Assembly (NCBI RefSeq): GCF_900103005.1
Contig: NZ_FMWL01000005.1
Coordinates: 124,001 to 188,000, forward strand
DNA: 64,000 bases
Reading direction: 5' to 3'
DNA from: Acidaminobacter hydrogenoformans DSM 2784
GTDB lineage: Bacteria; Bacillota; Clostridia; Peptostreptococcales; Acidaminobacteraceae
The notes beneath the pieces were generated by a model that saw nothing but the letters and a program-made list of their open reading frames with translations, was not told where the DNA came from and ran no database searches. Positions 16,361-24,746 of the stretch are shown piece by piece. The first letter of the stretch is position 1. Each line of letters begins with the position of its first letter. The position numbers were made by a program, and so were the translations under genes.

Positions 16361-18157
16361 ATGACACAACGTGAAGAAAGCATCCGGGGTAAAGTCAAAC
16401 TCTCGCATACCAATACGGAGGGGGAACCCGACCTCAGTCACCTGAGCCGTTCCAATGCGCTGTCAGATGAGCAGAGACTCAAGGTCCTGTCGCCGGGCAT
16501 GCTGGTCATCAAGCGATTTTTGAGAAACCGACTTGCGATTATTGGGCTCATCATCATAGCCTTTATGTTTGTGTTTTCGTTCATTGGCGGGCTGGTGTCC
16601 CCTTATGACGAAGCCCAGGTCTTTAAATATGTAGGTACAATGTCGAAGGAATATGCCAGTGTGACCTTTAACGACGAGTACAGATTTTTGGCAGCCGACG
16701 GTCGTGACTACAACAACCTCGCCCATTCCAAATTCATCCTGGCGCGCAACACTGGCAAAACGACGTTTACGGCTGGCGATACACAGTATCATATCGTGGA
16801 GGAAGGGGATGCCTTCTACAGGATTGTGTCCTCGGAGCCCATTGCCAATATGACGAGCTTCAGAGGGATCGTCGCCATCAATCCGGTGGCGGGGGAGACG
16901 CTTTCAGAAGCGGCAAAAACAGCGGCGACTGAGGCGGTTGGCAGCGGCGCGAACCAGTTCACTGCAGAAGGTGTCCTTTACACCATCACTCAGAACGGGC
17001 GTGAGTATGTCCTCGGAAGGTCCGGGGATGCCGCTATTGAATCGAAGAATATTCTGGAACCGGCGGTGGCGGGGACGACCATCGGCTATGCCTTTGCTTA
17101 TGAGGCGGAAAAAGCAGTCAGGGCTGAGGGCGTCAGCAGCTTTGTTGTAAACGGGCAAAGCTATGAAATTGAAGAGGAGGACAATTTGTCTGTGATTTAC
17201 GCAGTGGCAGGGGCTGGCAAGGTGCCTTATGCAATCCTGTCGAGGATGGCCATTCAGCCTGTTTCCCAGGCTGTCTTCCTGAGTCTTGAGTTCAAGAAAA
17301 CGCTGATTGAAAGTGTCGCGGCGGGTGCGGATGGTTTTGTCCATGGGGAAGCGGATGGTGCAGCGGTAGATTACAGCCTATCCAGGCTGAACAACGTCTA
17401 TACGGTTAAGTCGGACACGCTGACGCATTTGATTTCCATTCACGAGCAGCCGTCAAAGACCCACTGGCTGGGAACGGACAAGCATGGCATGGATGTGCTG
17501 ACGCGGCTCATGTACGGCGGCCGCATTTCACTGACCATAGGGTTTATTGTCGTGCTGCTGGAGTCTGTGCTGGGGGTCATTATGGGTGGCCTGGCAGGCT
17601 ATTTTGGTAAATGGGTGGACATGCTGATCATGCGGATTGTGGATGTGTTCAACTGCATTCCTTTTTTGCCGCTGCTGATCATTTTGGGCTCTATCATGGA
17701 TACGCTGGAGATTGACCCGCAGCTGCGGATTTATTACCTGATGTTTATTTTGGGGATTATGAGCTGGCCGGGGATCGCGCGGATGGTCAGGGGGCAGATT
17801 CTCTCCCTTCGAGAGCAGGAGTTCATGATTGCGGCGGAGGCGACGGGGCTTTCGGTGTCCCGGCGCATTTTCAAGCATCTCGTGCCCAACGTCATTCCGC
17901 AGCTGATCGTCTTTGCGACCATGGGCCTGGGCAGTGTCATCCTGTATGAGTCGACCCTGAGCTTTTTAGGCCTTGGGGTCAAGTTTCCGCTGGCTTCCTG
18001 GGGCAATATCATCAGTGGGGTCACCACGGCCTACGAAATGACGAATTTCTGGTTTGTCTGGATTCCGGCGGGCATGCTGATCCTGCTCACGGTCCTGGGC
18101 TTCAACTTTGTGGGGGACGGCCTCAGGGACGCTTTTGACCCTAAGATGAAACGGTAG
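16361..18157 (+). CDS. peptide ABC transporter permease, OppC-like, with large extracytoplasmic insert
   Basis: 598 aa, about twice the usual 300 aa. After a cytoplasmic N-terminus and a first helix (about 65-85), an insert of about 280 residues precedes the normal permease core, which restarts at HWLGTDKHGMDVLTRLMYGGR. The core has the EAA loop QEFMIAAEATGLSVSRRIFKHLVPN. The insert contains at least four related blocks of the form F-x-x-x-G-x-x-Y-x-I followed by a Y-x-V/I strand, roughly 70 residues apart. They should lie outside the membrane. The second OppC-like gene in this window has a shorter insert at the same place. The insert may dock the unusually long binding protein; that is inference. 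Confidence 0.9.
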   Translation: MTQREESIRGKVKLSHTNTEGEPDLSHLSRSNALSDEQRLKVLSPGMLVIKRFLRNRLAIIGLIIIAFMFVFSFIGGLVSPYDEAQVFKYVGTMSKEYASVTFNDEYRFLAADGRDYNNLAHSKFILARNTGKTTFTAGDTQYHIVEEGDAFYRIVSSEPIANMTSFRGIVAINPVAGETLSEAAKTAATEAVGSGANQFTAEGVLYTITQNGREYVLGRSGDAAIESKNILEPAVAGTTIGYAFAYEAEKAVRAEGVSSFVVNGQSYEIEEEDNLSVIYAVAGAGKVPYAILSRMAIQPVSQAVFLSLEFKKTLIESVAAGADGFVHGEADGAAVDYSLSRLNNVYTVKSDTLTHLISIHEQPSKTHWLGTDKHGMDVLTRLMYGGRISLTIGFIVVLLESVLGVIMGGLAGYFGKWVDMLIMRIVDVFNCIPFLPLLIILGSIMDTLEIDPQLRIYYLMFILGIMSWPGIARMVRGQILSLREQEFMIAAEATGLSVSRRIFKHLVPNVIPQLIVFATMGLGSVILYESTLSFLGLGVKFPLASWGNIISGVTTAYEMTNFWFVWIPAGMLILLTVLGFNFVGDGLRDAFDPKMKR

Positions 18158-18164
18158 GTGCGCT

Positions 18165-19370
18165 ATGGAGGATAAGAAGGGCATACTGGGTAAGCTATTT
18201 GGCAAAAGGAACGGACGCGGTGCGGTTAAGAGCGTCAACTATATGAGCGCCAAAGAGATCCGCCGCATCTCCCATGAGAACCGCAGGATTACAGATGAAC
18301 TCGAACGGCTGAGAAACCGGGAAAACGTGCCGGAATCTGAATATACGACCACCATGAAGGATCCGGAAAATATTTTAGAAATTGAGGATCTGAACACCTA
18401 TTTCTTTACGGATATAGGCACGGCCAAAGCCGTGGACGGCGTGACCTTTAACGTGCCCAGGGGTAAGACCGTAGGCGTGGTGGGGGAGTCGGGCTGCGGC
18501 AAGTCTGTGACGGCGCTGTCCATCATGCAGCTGGTGCAGCGGCCTCAGGGGCAAATTGTCAAAGGGGAGCTCCGCTTCAACGCCGGGGCTGTGACCCTTG
18601 ATTTAGCGAAGACGCCAACGGAAAAGATGCAGAAGATCCGGGGCAATGAGATTTCAATGATCTTCCAAGAGCCCATGACGAGCCTCAATCCCGTGTTCAA
18701 GGTGGGGATGCAGATTGATGAGGTGATCGAGCTCCACAACGAGGACATGGATAAGGCTGCGGTGAAAGCCAGGACCCTTGAAATGATTCAGACGGTGGGC
18801 ATTGCCAATGCAGAGGGCGTCTACGACATGTTCCCCCACGAGCTGTCTGGCGGCATGCGCCAGCGTGCCATGATTGCCATGGCCCTGGCCTGTACGCCAA
18901 AGCTCATCATAGCGGACGAACCGACCACGGCGCTGGATGTGACCATTCAGGCCCAAATTATGGATCTTTTGAGGCAGCTGAAAGAACAGATTAACAGCAG
19001 CATCATGCTGATCACCCACGATTTGGGTGTCATTGCGGAGATGGCGGATTATGTGGTGGTCATGTACGCCGGCCGCATTGTGGAGCAGGGCACGGCGGCG
19101 GAGGTGTTTCACCATCCGGCCCATCCGTATACCATTGGCCTGATGGCCAGCCGGCCAAGCAGAGTGCGAGGGACGAAGGCGCTTTACAGTATCCCGGGCG
19201 CTGTGCCGAATCCCATTGACATGCCCAATTACTGTTATTTCAGGGACCGCTGCAGCATGGCTTTTGGGGCCTGCGACGGTCCGTACCCGCCTGCGGTTTC
19301 CATTACTGGGACCCACAGCGTGGCTTGTTACCGAAGTCTGACGGCAGAGGAGGGGGAAAATGACGGATAA
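18165..19370 (+). CDS. peptide ABC transporter ATPase, OppD-like
   Basis: 401 aa. The nucleotide-binding domain starts near residue 68, with Walker A GESGCGKS, signature [15 protein letters not shown], Walker [13 protein letters not shown] and the switch His in ITHDLG. The C-terminal oligopeptide extension has Cys residues in [18 protein letters not shown], typical of OppD/DppD (possible Fe-S site). An extra 65-residue basic, coiled-coil-like N-terminal extension is unusual. The gene starts 7 bases after the OppC-like gene and overlaps the next ATPase by 11 bases. Confidence 0.93.
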   Translation: MEDKKGILGKLFGKRNGRGAVKSVNYMSAKEIRRISHENRRITDELERLRNRENVPESEYTTTMKDPENILEIEDLNTYFFTDIGTAKAVDGVTFNVPRGKTVGVVGESGCGKSVTALSIMQLVQRPQGQIVKGELRFNAGAVTLDLAKTPTEKMQKIRGNEISMIFQEPMTSLNPVFKVGMQIDEVIELHNEDMDKAAVKARTLEMIQTVGIANAEGVYDMFPHELSGGMRQRAMIAMALACTPKLIIADEPTTALDVTIQAQIMDLLRQLKEQINSSIMLITHDLGVIAEMADYVVVMYAGRIVEQGTAAEVFHHPAHPYTIGLMASRPSRVRGTKALYSIPGAVPNPIDMPNYCYFRDRCSMAFGACDGPYPPAVSITGTHSVACYRSLTAEEGENDG

Positions 19371-20364
19371 ATTTGCTTTGGAAGCGCCGCTGGTGGAAGT
19401 TAAGAATCTGAAGAAGTATTTTCCCATCTCCGGGGGGATGTTCGCAAAGGTGAAGGGCTATGTCAAGGCGGTGGATGACGTGAGCTTTTCGATCAAGCGT
19501 GGGACGACCATGGGGCTGGTGGGGGAGTCGGGGTGCGGTAAGACGACCATCGGCAAAACCATTTTGAGACTCAATGATATTACGGGCGGCACGGTGACTT
19601 TCGATGGGATTGACATTCACGGCCTGGACCGGAAGGCGCTGCGGGCGCTAAGGCCGCGGATCCAGATCATTTTTCAGGACCCGTATTCGAGCTTGTCACC
19701 GCGGATGCCCGTGGGGGAGATTATTGGCGAGGCGGTGCGGGAGAAGCGGTTGGTGGGGCCGGAGGCCTTCGATGATTACATCACGGGTATCATGAAGGAC
19801 TGCGGGCTGCAGGTGTACCACAAGGACCGGTATCCCCACGAGTTTTCCGGGGGGCAGCGGCAGCGGATCTGCATTGCCAGGGCGCTGGCGCTGAATCCGG
19901 AGTTTATCGTGTGTGACGAGCCGGTGTCGGCGCTGGACGTGTCGATTCAGGCGCAGATCATCAATCTCTTGAAGGCGCTGCAGGAGAAGTACGGGTTGAC
20001 GTATTTGTTTATTTCTCATGACCTGTCGGTGGTGGAGCACATTTCGGATACGGTGGGGGTCATGTACCTGGGGAATCTGGTGGAATACGCGGATAAAGAG
20101 ACGATTTTTGACAACCCGCTGCATCCGTATACCATGGCGCTGTTCAGCGCGATTCCGGTGCCGGATCCGGATGTGAAGACCAAGCGGATTATCCTGGAGG
20201 GCAGCATTCCGTCGCCGGCTGATCCGCCGGCGGGGTGCAAGTTCCATACCCGCTGCAGTCACTGCATGGACGTCTGCAGGGTAGAGGCACCGGTCATGCG
20301 GATGGTGGCGTCCGGGCATCAGGTGGCGTGTCATCTGTATACGGAGGGGAGGCGTGTCGAATGA
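19360..20364 (+). CDS. peptide ABC transporter ATPase, OppF-like
   Basis: 334 aa. Walker A GESGCGKTT, signature FSGGQRQRICIARAL, Walker B FIVCDEPVSALD, switch His in ISHDLS, and the C-terminal oligopeptide region with CKFHTRCSHCMDVC. It pairs with the OppD-like ATPase, whose end it overlaps by 11 bases. An AGGAGGGGGAAA ribosome binding site lies within the upstream gene. The stop overlaps the next small ORF (ATGA), implying that the operon continues. Confidence 0.95.
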   Translation: MTDKFALEAPLVEVKNLKKYFPISGGMFAKVKGYVKAVDDVSFSIKRGTTMGLVGESGCGKTTIGKTILRLNDITGGTVTFDGIDIHGLDRKALRALRPRIQIIFQDPYSSLSPRMPVGEIIGEAVREKRLVGPEAFDDYITGIMKDCGLQVYHKDRYPHEFSGGQRQRICIARALALNPEFIVCDEPVSALDVSIQAQIINLLKALQEKYGLTYLFISHDLSVVEHISDTVGVMYLGNLVEYADKETIFDNPLHPYTMALFSAIPVPDPDVKTKRIILEGSIPSPADPPAGCKFHTRCSHCMDVCRVEAPVMRMVASGHQVACHLYTEGRRVE

Positions 20365-20549
20365 GATGGTGGGAGGATATGGAGGTTATTGGGTCCCGGT
20401 CTGACGCGGGTCCTGGGCCGGATCTCAGCCGCCGTGAAGCTGCGGAGCTGACCCGTTCAGCCGTCGCGGCGGGGCTGGTGGTGGCGCTGGTGTATATTGC
20501 GTGCTTTTTTGTCTTTTTTCTGTTCGCGACACTGATCTGGTTTAATTGA
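20361..20549 (+). CDS. small single-pass membrane protein coupled to the peptide transporter
   Basis: 62 aa. The ATG overlaps the stop of the OppF-like gene (ATGA) and is preceded by GGGGAGG at about 20346-20352. The N-terminal half is polar and charged (SRREAAELTRS), and the C-terminal 25 residues form one strong hydrophobic helix (AAGLVVALVYIACFFVFF) ending at the C-terminus. Stop-start overlap, ribosome binding site and protein-like composition support a real gene. I know no named family; a small accessory subunit of the transporter is possible. Confidence 0.65.
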   Translation: MRWWEDMEVIGSRSDAGPGPDLSRREAAELTRSAVAAGLVVALVYIACFFVFFLFATLIWFN

Positions 20550-20554
20550 TTTTT

Positions 20555-20614
20555 GGTGGGGGACAGGGACATGTGGTGCGGGACTGGGCCGCGTGGTGCG
20601 GGACAGGGACAGAC
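20555..20614 (+). repeat. three tandem 20-bp GGGAC-type repeat units
   Basis: Units at 20555-20574, 20575-20594 and 20595-20614 share GGTG-GGGAC-GGG. The outer units have the AGGGAC core and the middle one TGGGCC. The same three-unit array occurs in the opposite orientation at 36276-36336. Confidence 0.8.
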
Positions 20615-20655
20615 CAAAGAATAAAGCATTTGGAAGCTTCTGGAGGTGTGGTTTT

Positions 20656-21231
20656 ATGGAAAACCGTGAATTTGATTATGAAGTGGTGGAGGAAATCACG
20701 ACGCGATGGTCCCCCAGAGCCTTTGATCCGGAGCGAGAGGTTCCGCAGGAGGATTTAATGGCTATGCTGGAGGCAGCGCGCTATGCGCCGTCTTGTTTCA
20801 ATGAGCAGCCTTGGCGGTTTATCCTTGGACGCCGGGGGGATGAAACTTATGATAAGATTAAAGAAGCCTTGAAGGATACAAACCGCGAGTGGGCGTCCAG
20901 CGCGTCTGTTCTGATGATGATTTTGTCTCGACAAAAGTTCGAGAAAAACCAAAAGGACAATCGATGGCATCTGTTTGACGCGGGGACAGCCTGGGGGTAT
21001 TTCAGCCTGGAAGCGGAGCGCAGGGGGCTCATCACCCATGCCATGGGCGGCTTTAGTGTGGACAAGGTCCGGGAAGCTTTTGAGGTCCCGGAGGATGTGA
21101 GTATTATTGCCGCAGTGGCGGTGGGGTACTATGGCGACAAGGCATCGCTTAGTCCGGAAAATTTGAAAAAAGAAAAGCCATCCCCAAGGGATGACATTGA
21201 CGAGATTGTAGTTGAAGGTTTGAGCGAATAG
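20656..21231 (+). CDS. nitroreductase family FMN protein
   Basis: 191 aa, a typical length. The flavin-binding signature is visible as TTRWSPRAF near residue 16 and ARYAPSCFNEQPWRF near 42, with the later AGTAWGYFSLEAERRG and GFSVDKVREAF. Members use NAD(P)H to reduce nitro compounds, quinones or other acceptors; the natural substrate is not evident. The ATG at 20656 has GGAGGTG in front; the frame extends upstream through the repeat array but without a better start. It lies 10 bases ahead of the hexapeptide-repeat gene. Confidence 0.88.
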   Translation: MENREFDYEVVEEITTRWSPRAFDPEREVPQEDLMAMLEAARYAPSCFNEQPWRFILGRRGDETYDKIKEALKDTNREWASSASVLMMILSRQKFEKNQKDNRWHLFDAGTAWGYFSLEAERRGLITHAMGGFSVDKVREAFEVPEDVSIIAAVAVGYYGDKASLSPENLKKEKPSPRDDIDEIVVEGLSE

Positions 21232-21241
21232 AAGATGTGAG

Positions 21242-22246
21242 GTGGAGGGCTTGACGCTTTTTAGAGTGGCGGACTCTGCCCGGCTCATGGGCGGGTTGAG
21301 TATCGGTAAGGGTGCCTACATAGCTCAGGGTACAGTGCTGAGATCAGAAGGAACGTCGGGTTCCATCAGTCTTGGGAATCAAAGCATGGTACTGGAGAAT
21401 TCCGTTGTGATTGGCACGCCTTCATACCTCGTGGACATTGGCAGCAAGACCGTCTTTGGGCATAAATGTATCGTGGTTGGTGCCCAGATTGGCGATTTGT
21501 GTGAAGTCGGCAATGGAACGATTTTTTTGCCGGGATCCCAGGTTGGAGACTATTGTATCTTTGGCGAGGGGACAGTGATTGCGCCGGGAAAAGTCGTTCC
21601 CAGCGGTTCTGTGGTCGTAGGACGTCCGGGGCGTGTCATCAGGAAGCTGACGGATGAGGACCGGGCTATGATTTCGAGGATGCGGGGGCATGATGTGACG
21701 CTATCGCCATTTGAGCCCCAGCAGCTTCATGTTGAACCAAAGTCTGCTCCTGGGAAGGGTGAGGATATGGGAAAGCTTTATCCATTTGGAAGTAAGACGC
21801 CAACTGTGGACGAGACGGCGTGTGTCTATGATACAGCTGAAATCACAGGGGATGTGGTTGTGGGCGCGGGCTCGAAAATCGCCTCCGGCGTGAGGATTAT
21901 TGGGAATACCCATGGGCCGGTGAGGATTGGGAATAACGTCCAAATTCTTGAGAATACAGTGCTGCATTTACTGCCGGACAATGCGCTGATTATTGAGGAT
22001 AATGTTACCATAGGCCCCGGTTGTATTGTTCATGGCTGCACCATTGGTGCCGGCAGTGTGGTAGAGGCCGGAGCAATAGTTTGTGACTACAGCGTACTGG
22101 GCAGGAATACCCTGGTGAAGTGCGGCAGCCTGGTTAAACAGCGCAGCGTAGTTGAAGAGCATCAGATTGTGGAAGGCTTTCCGGCGAAGGTTGTGGGCAA
22201 CAGTTCTGACGCGCTTGAGCGTCCGGACTGGGCGATTTGGGATTGA
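21242..22246 (+). CDS. tandem left-handed beta-helix (hexapeptide repeat) protein
   Basis: 334 aa in two halves, each an array of hexapeptide turns. The first (1-135) has GGLSIGKGAYIAQGTVL...VPSGSVVVGRPGRVIRKL, the second (185-325) VDETACVYDTAEITGDVVVGAG...VEGFPAKVVGN. Both halves resemble gamma-carbonic-anhydrase/acyltransferase-like proteins with the typical G-PA(R)V ending. The two are joined by a linker at about 150-180. The GTG at 21242 is given as start, but TTG at 21251 with AGGTGG at 21240-21245 is at least as good. Substrate unknown. Neighbouring nitroreductase and CopZ-like genes form a probable operon. Confidence 0.82.
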   Translation: MEGLTLFRVADSARLMGGLSIGKGAYIAQGTVLRSEGTSGSISLGNQSMVLENSVVIGTPSYLVDIGSKTVFGHKCIVVGAQIGDLCEVGNGTIFLPGSQVGDYCIFGEGTVIAPGKVVPSGSVVVGRPGRVIRKLTDEDRAMISRMRGHDVTLSPFEPQQLHVEPKSAPGKGEDMGKLYPFGSKTPTVDETACVYDTAEITGDVVVGAGSKIASGVRIIGNTHGPVRIGNNVQILENTVLHLLPDNALIIEDNVTIGPGCIVHGCTIGAGSVVEAGAIVCDYSVLGRNTLVKCGSLVKQRSVVEEHQIVEGFPAKVVGNSSDALERPDWAIWD

Positions 22247-22304
22247 GTTTTAAGGATTGAAGCTGGAAGGTTTTAGCTTCGGTTTTGAAGGGGAGAAAAA
22301 GTTT

Positions 22305-22772
22305 ATGAAAATTTTTGGCCAAGCCGCTTTGAAGATTGAGCCTTGCCCTTTATGCGGGAAATCAGGACGACCGGTGGGTGGAATAACCGTCAGGCATTTG
22401 CTGCTTGAAGCCTACAGAGAAGAAGCGACTTCAGAGGCTTATTTTATGTGTATGAATGAGGACTGTGATGTCGTCTATTACGAGACTGATGGTGCGACAA
22501 GCTTCACAAAGCAGGAGATTGAAGTGCCCATATGGTTCAAAAGAGATGCGAATCCAAGGTATGCCTGCTACTGCAGTCATGTGACGGTTGAGGACGTCAT
22601 GGATGCGGTCATTCACCAAGGCGCTCGGACGGTGTCTGAGGTCAATCGTTTGACGGGTGCCATGAAAAATGCCAACTGCAAGCTGAATAATCCGCTGGGG
22701 GTCTGCTGTCATGGCGTTATTCAGGACGTGATTGATCAAGGCTTTGCGAGGCTGAAAACGGGTGCGGAGTGA
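22305..22772 (+). CDS. CopZ-like / BFD-like Fe-S and zinc protein
   Basis: 155 aa. An N-terminal zinc-ribbon-like part has CPLCGKSG and later CMNEDC. The C-terminal part has CYCSHV...NCKLNNPLGVCC, the four-cysteine arrangement of a BFD-type [2Fe-2S] domain, with the helix TVEDVMDAV. This matches the N-terminal region of the archaeal CopZ metallochaperone, but no HMA copper domain follows. ATG at 22305 has AAGGGGAG; an upstream in-frame ATG lacks one. It may shuttle iron, copper or electrons; the role is not defined by the sequence. Confidence 0.72.
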   Translation: MKIFGQAALKIEPCPLCGKSGRPVGGITVRHLLLEAYREEATSEAYFMCMNEDCDVVYYETDGATSFTKQEIEVPIWFKRDANPRYACYCSHVTVEDVMDAVIHQGARTVSEVNRLTGAMKNANCKLNNPLGVCCHGVIQDVIDQGFARLKTGAE

Positions 22773-22827
22773 GGGCGCCTTCATCTCCTCAAAATTCTCC
22801 GCTGAAAAGCCACCAAAATTTGAACAT

Positions 22828-22858
22828 AAAAAGCGCCACTTCTCAAGAAGGGCGCTTT
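22828..22858. terminator. bidirectional terminator between convergent genes
   Basis: AAAGCGCC / GGCGCTTT stem with an inner TTCT/AGAA pairing. The minus-strand side carries the better T run, for the molbindin gene. Confidence 0.75.
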
Positions 22859-22899
22859 CGTACTTTAAAAAGGATTAAATTTTTCTGATCATTAAACAA

Positions 22900-23112
22900 C
22901 TATTCGTCCACGCCAATCATGACATTAGAGGCTTTGACAATGGCGAAGGCGTCTTTGCCAACCTCAAGTCCCAACTCTTTAACGGATTCAATGGTGATGA
23001 TGGAGGTAATGCGCTCGCCGCCTGGGAGCTCAATAGTCACTTTTGAGTTGACAGCGCCTTCTTTGAGATCGACGACTTTTCCTTTAAGCTGATTTCTTGC
23101 ACTGATTCTCAT
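22900..23112 (-). CDS. molbindin (Mop/TOBE domain) protein
   Basis: 70 aa, a single Mop domain: MRISARNQLKGKV, then VNSKVTIEL, ITSIITIESVKELGL and AIVKASNVMIGV. These small proteins bind molybdate or tungstate as a hexamer in the cytosol and act as storage or as part of regulation. The ATG at 23112 follows AAGGAGAG, so the longer upstream frame is not used. It starts 29 bases after the stop of the MOT1-like permease gene and is likely co-transcribed with it. Confidence 0.92.
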   Translation of the reverse strand: MRISARNQLKGKVVDLKEGAVNSKVTIELPGGERITSIITIESVKELGLEVGKDAFAIVKASNVMIGVDE

Positions 23113-23141
23113 GAAGCTTCTCTCCTTTTCCAAATGCAAAA

Positions 23142-24269
23142 CTATACTTTGATAAGTTTACGCTGAATTAATTGCTGCAGCAGTATGCCTGCTACGAAAC
23201 CTATACCCATATGAGAGAGTCCTATAACAGCGGTAGCCATAATTATGACATAATCCTCCCGAGTACGGCTGCTGACCCAAGTGCCAACAGCGAGTTCGAG
23301 ACCGGCGAAAAATAGCAGCACGCCAACCGTTGCCTTTGGCAATGCTTCGAGCAGCAGTATGAGCGAGCTGCTGAAAAACAGAGATAAGGTGATGAGAATA
23401 GACCCGAGGATGATGAGTGCGCCGCCTGTTTTGGCACCAAATCTCGTATGGCCGGCAAGTCCGCCGACGCCATGACAAACAGGAACACCACCCAAAATGG
23501 GCGACAGCAGGTTGATGATACCATGTGAGAGTGCAATTTTCCGTTCGGAGACCTCTTTGGCTGGGAACATACGATTATTTTCGGCAGTCAGCGCTACAAT
23601 GGCGTTTCCTAAAGTCAAAGGCATTTGTGGAAGTGCGAGGATGAGCGCGCCGGTGAGGATATCATCCCAGGTTAAGGCTGGGAGGGCGAATGAAGGTGTT
23701 TTAAAGTGTGGCAATAAATTGACTGGGTTTGCTAAAGCGGGTTGCTGCCAAACTGCCAGGAAAATGCCAATCAGAAGTACTATGAAAATCGAAGGAAATT
23801 TTTCAAACCTATTGAGGATTAAAATGACGGCGATACTTAAAAGTCCCAGAGGAAGATCCGTTTTGATCATTCGGATAGACTCGAGCATGAATGCCAGCCC
23901 AAGACCGAGCATGATGCCCTGAAGGACTGGTTTGGTGACCAGCCTGCTGATCCATTTCATTGAACCACTAAGTCCCAGGATGAGCCACATCAGGCCAGTG
24001 GCGACGCCCGCGCCCCATATCACGGCGGGTGAAATGGCCCCGCCGCTTGCAATAGCGGCACCACCAATGGCTTTCATAGGCTGGATAGGCATAGGGGTCT
24101 TGTAGAAGAGACCTGAGCCAATCATTAGAATGCCAAAGGAAAACAGCAGGCCAACGGGGTCAATTCCAACTATGGCGACATATCCAATGACATACGGGAT
24201 AAGAATACCAAGGTCTCCAAAAGCACCGGCCCATTCGTTCAGTGTAAATTTATTTGACTGAGTACTCAT
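23142..24269 (-). CDS. MOT1-like molybdate/sulfate permease
   Basis: 375 aa with about ten hydrophobic segments. The family signature is visible at the N-terminus as WAGAFGDLGILIPYV and later as PMPIQPMKAIGG and a GVPVCHGVGGLAGHTRFGAKTG loop, typical of the MOT1 (YchM/SulP-related) molybdate transporters. The ATG at 24269 is preceded by AGGTGAT. Coupling with a molbindin gene supports molybdate (or tungstate) over sulfate. Such uptake would serve the tungsten/molybdenum-type aldehyde oxidoreductase encoded near 57 kb. Confidence 0.88.
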   Translation of the reverse strand: MSTQSNKFTLNEWAGAFGDLGILIPYVIGYVAIVGIDPVGLLFSFGILMIGSGLFYKTPMPIQPMKAIGGAAIASGGAISPAVIWGAGVATGLMWLILGLSGSMKWISRLVTKPVLQGIMLGLGLAFMLESIRMIKTDLPLGLLSIAVILILNRFEKFPSIFIVLLIGIFLAVWQQPALANPVNLLPHFKTPSFALPALTWDDILTGALILALPQMPLTLGNAIVALTAENNRMFPAKEVSERKIALSHGIINLLSPILGGVPVCHGVGGLAGHTRFGAKTGGALIILGSILITLSLFFSSSLILLLEALPKATVGVLLFFAGLELAVGTWVSSRTREDYVIIMATAVIGLSHMGIGFVAGILLQQLIQRKLIKV

Positions 24270-24364
24270 ATCATCACCTGCCCAAATGGACGTCTTCAAT
24301 CAGAATTTGATTGTCAGTACTTAACGAATTATCTACCCAGAGTATTGCTGTTTAATCCGTCTTT

Positions 24365-24503
24365 TGGTCGGGGACTGGGCCGAACCACACAATCGAGGAA
24401 TTAAGCGATAGTCGAGCAGCCGCAGGTAGCGCTGCCATCAGCCTCGTTTCCATAGCAGAATGCGCTTGACTTGTTCGGGAGACGAACGGTGACCATCGGC
24501 AAA
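24365..24503. repeat. two dispersed repeat motifs between permease and PurF-like genes
   Basis: A GGTCGGGGACTGGGCCGAACC unit begins at 24366, and GGTGACCATCGGCAAA lies at about 24488-24503. The rest of the 24270-24558 gap has A/T-rich stretches that may hold the permease promoter. I see no gene in it. Confidence 0.6.
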
Positions 24504-24558
24504 AGCATAGTAGATTATAGTTTCGTTGAACCACATCAACGGGATGCCTCAAAAATTT

Positions 24559-24598
24559 AAGGCAAGCCAGTATTCATTGACGAAAACTGGCTTGCCTT
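24559..24598 (-). terminator. terminator for the PurF-like gene
   Basis: A perfect 13-bp stem AAGGCAAGCCAGT / ACTGGCTTGCCTT with a 14-base loop. On the minus strand it is followed by a T-rich stretch. Confidence 0.75.
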
Positions 24599-24689
24599 AT
24601 TTATGTGTGCCATTCGCGGGAATTAGACCTTTTGGTCAAAAAACGCAGTCATGTGCTTAATGTCGTCCCAATATTTTGTGGAACGCTCT

Positions 24690-24739
24690 GGTCGGGGACT
24701 GGGCCGGAATAACATTCCGGTCAGTCCCTGTCCCCAACC
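24690..24739. repeat. REP-like hairpin built from GGGAC-type units
   Basis: GGTCGGGGACTGGGCCGGAA, five bases, then the partner TTCCGGTCAGTCCCTGTCCCCAACC (written as two runs: TTCCGGTCAGTCCC and TGTCCCCAACC). The two arms are an inverted pair of the dispersed unit, directly after the PurF-like stop codon. Confidence 0.75.
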
Positions 24740-24746
24740 AAACACC

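Noticed and set aside
17080..19556. GACCATCGGC copies inside the OppC- and OppF-like genes as members of the dispersed repeat
   Set aside because: They encode Thr-Ile-Gly in conserved protein positions (for example the Walker A region), so codon use explains them.
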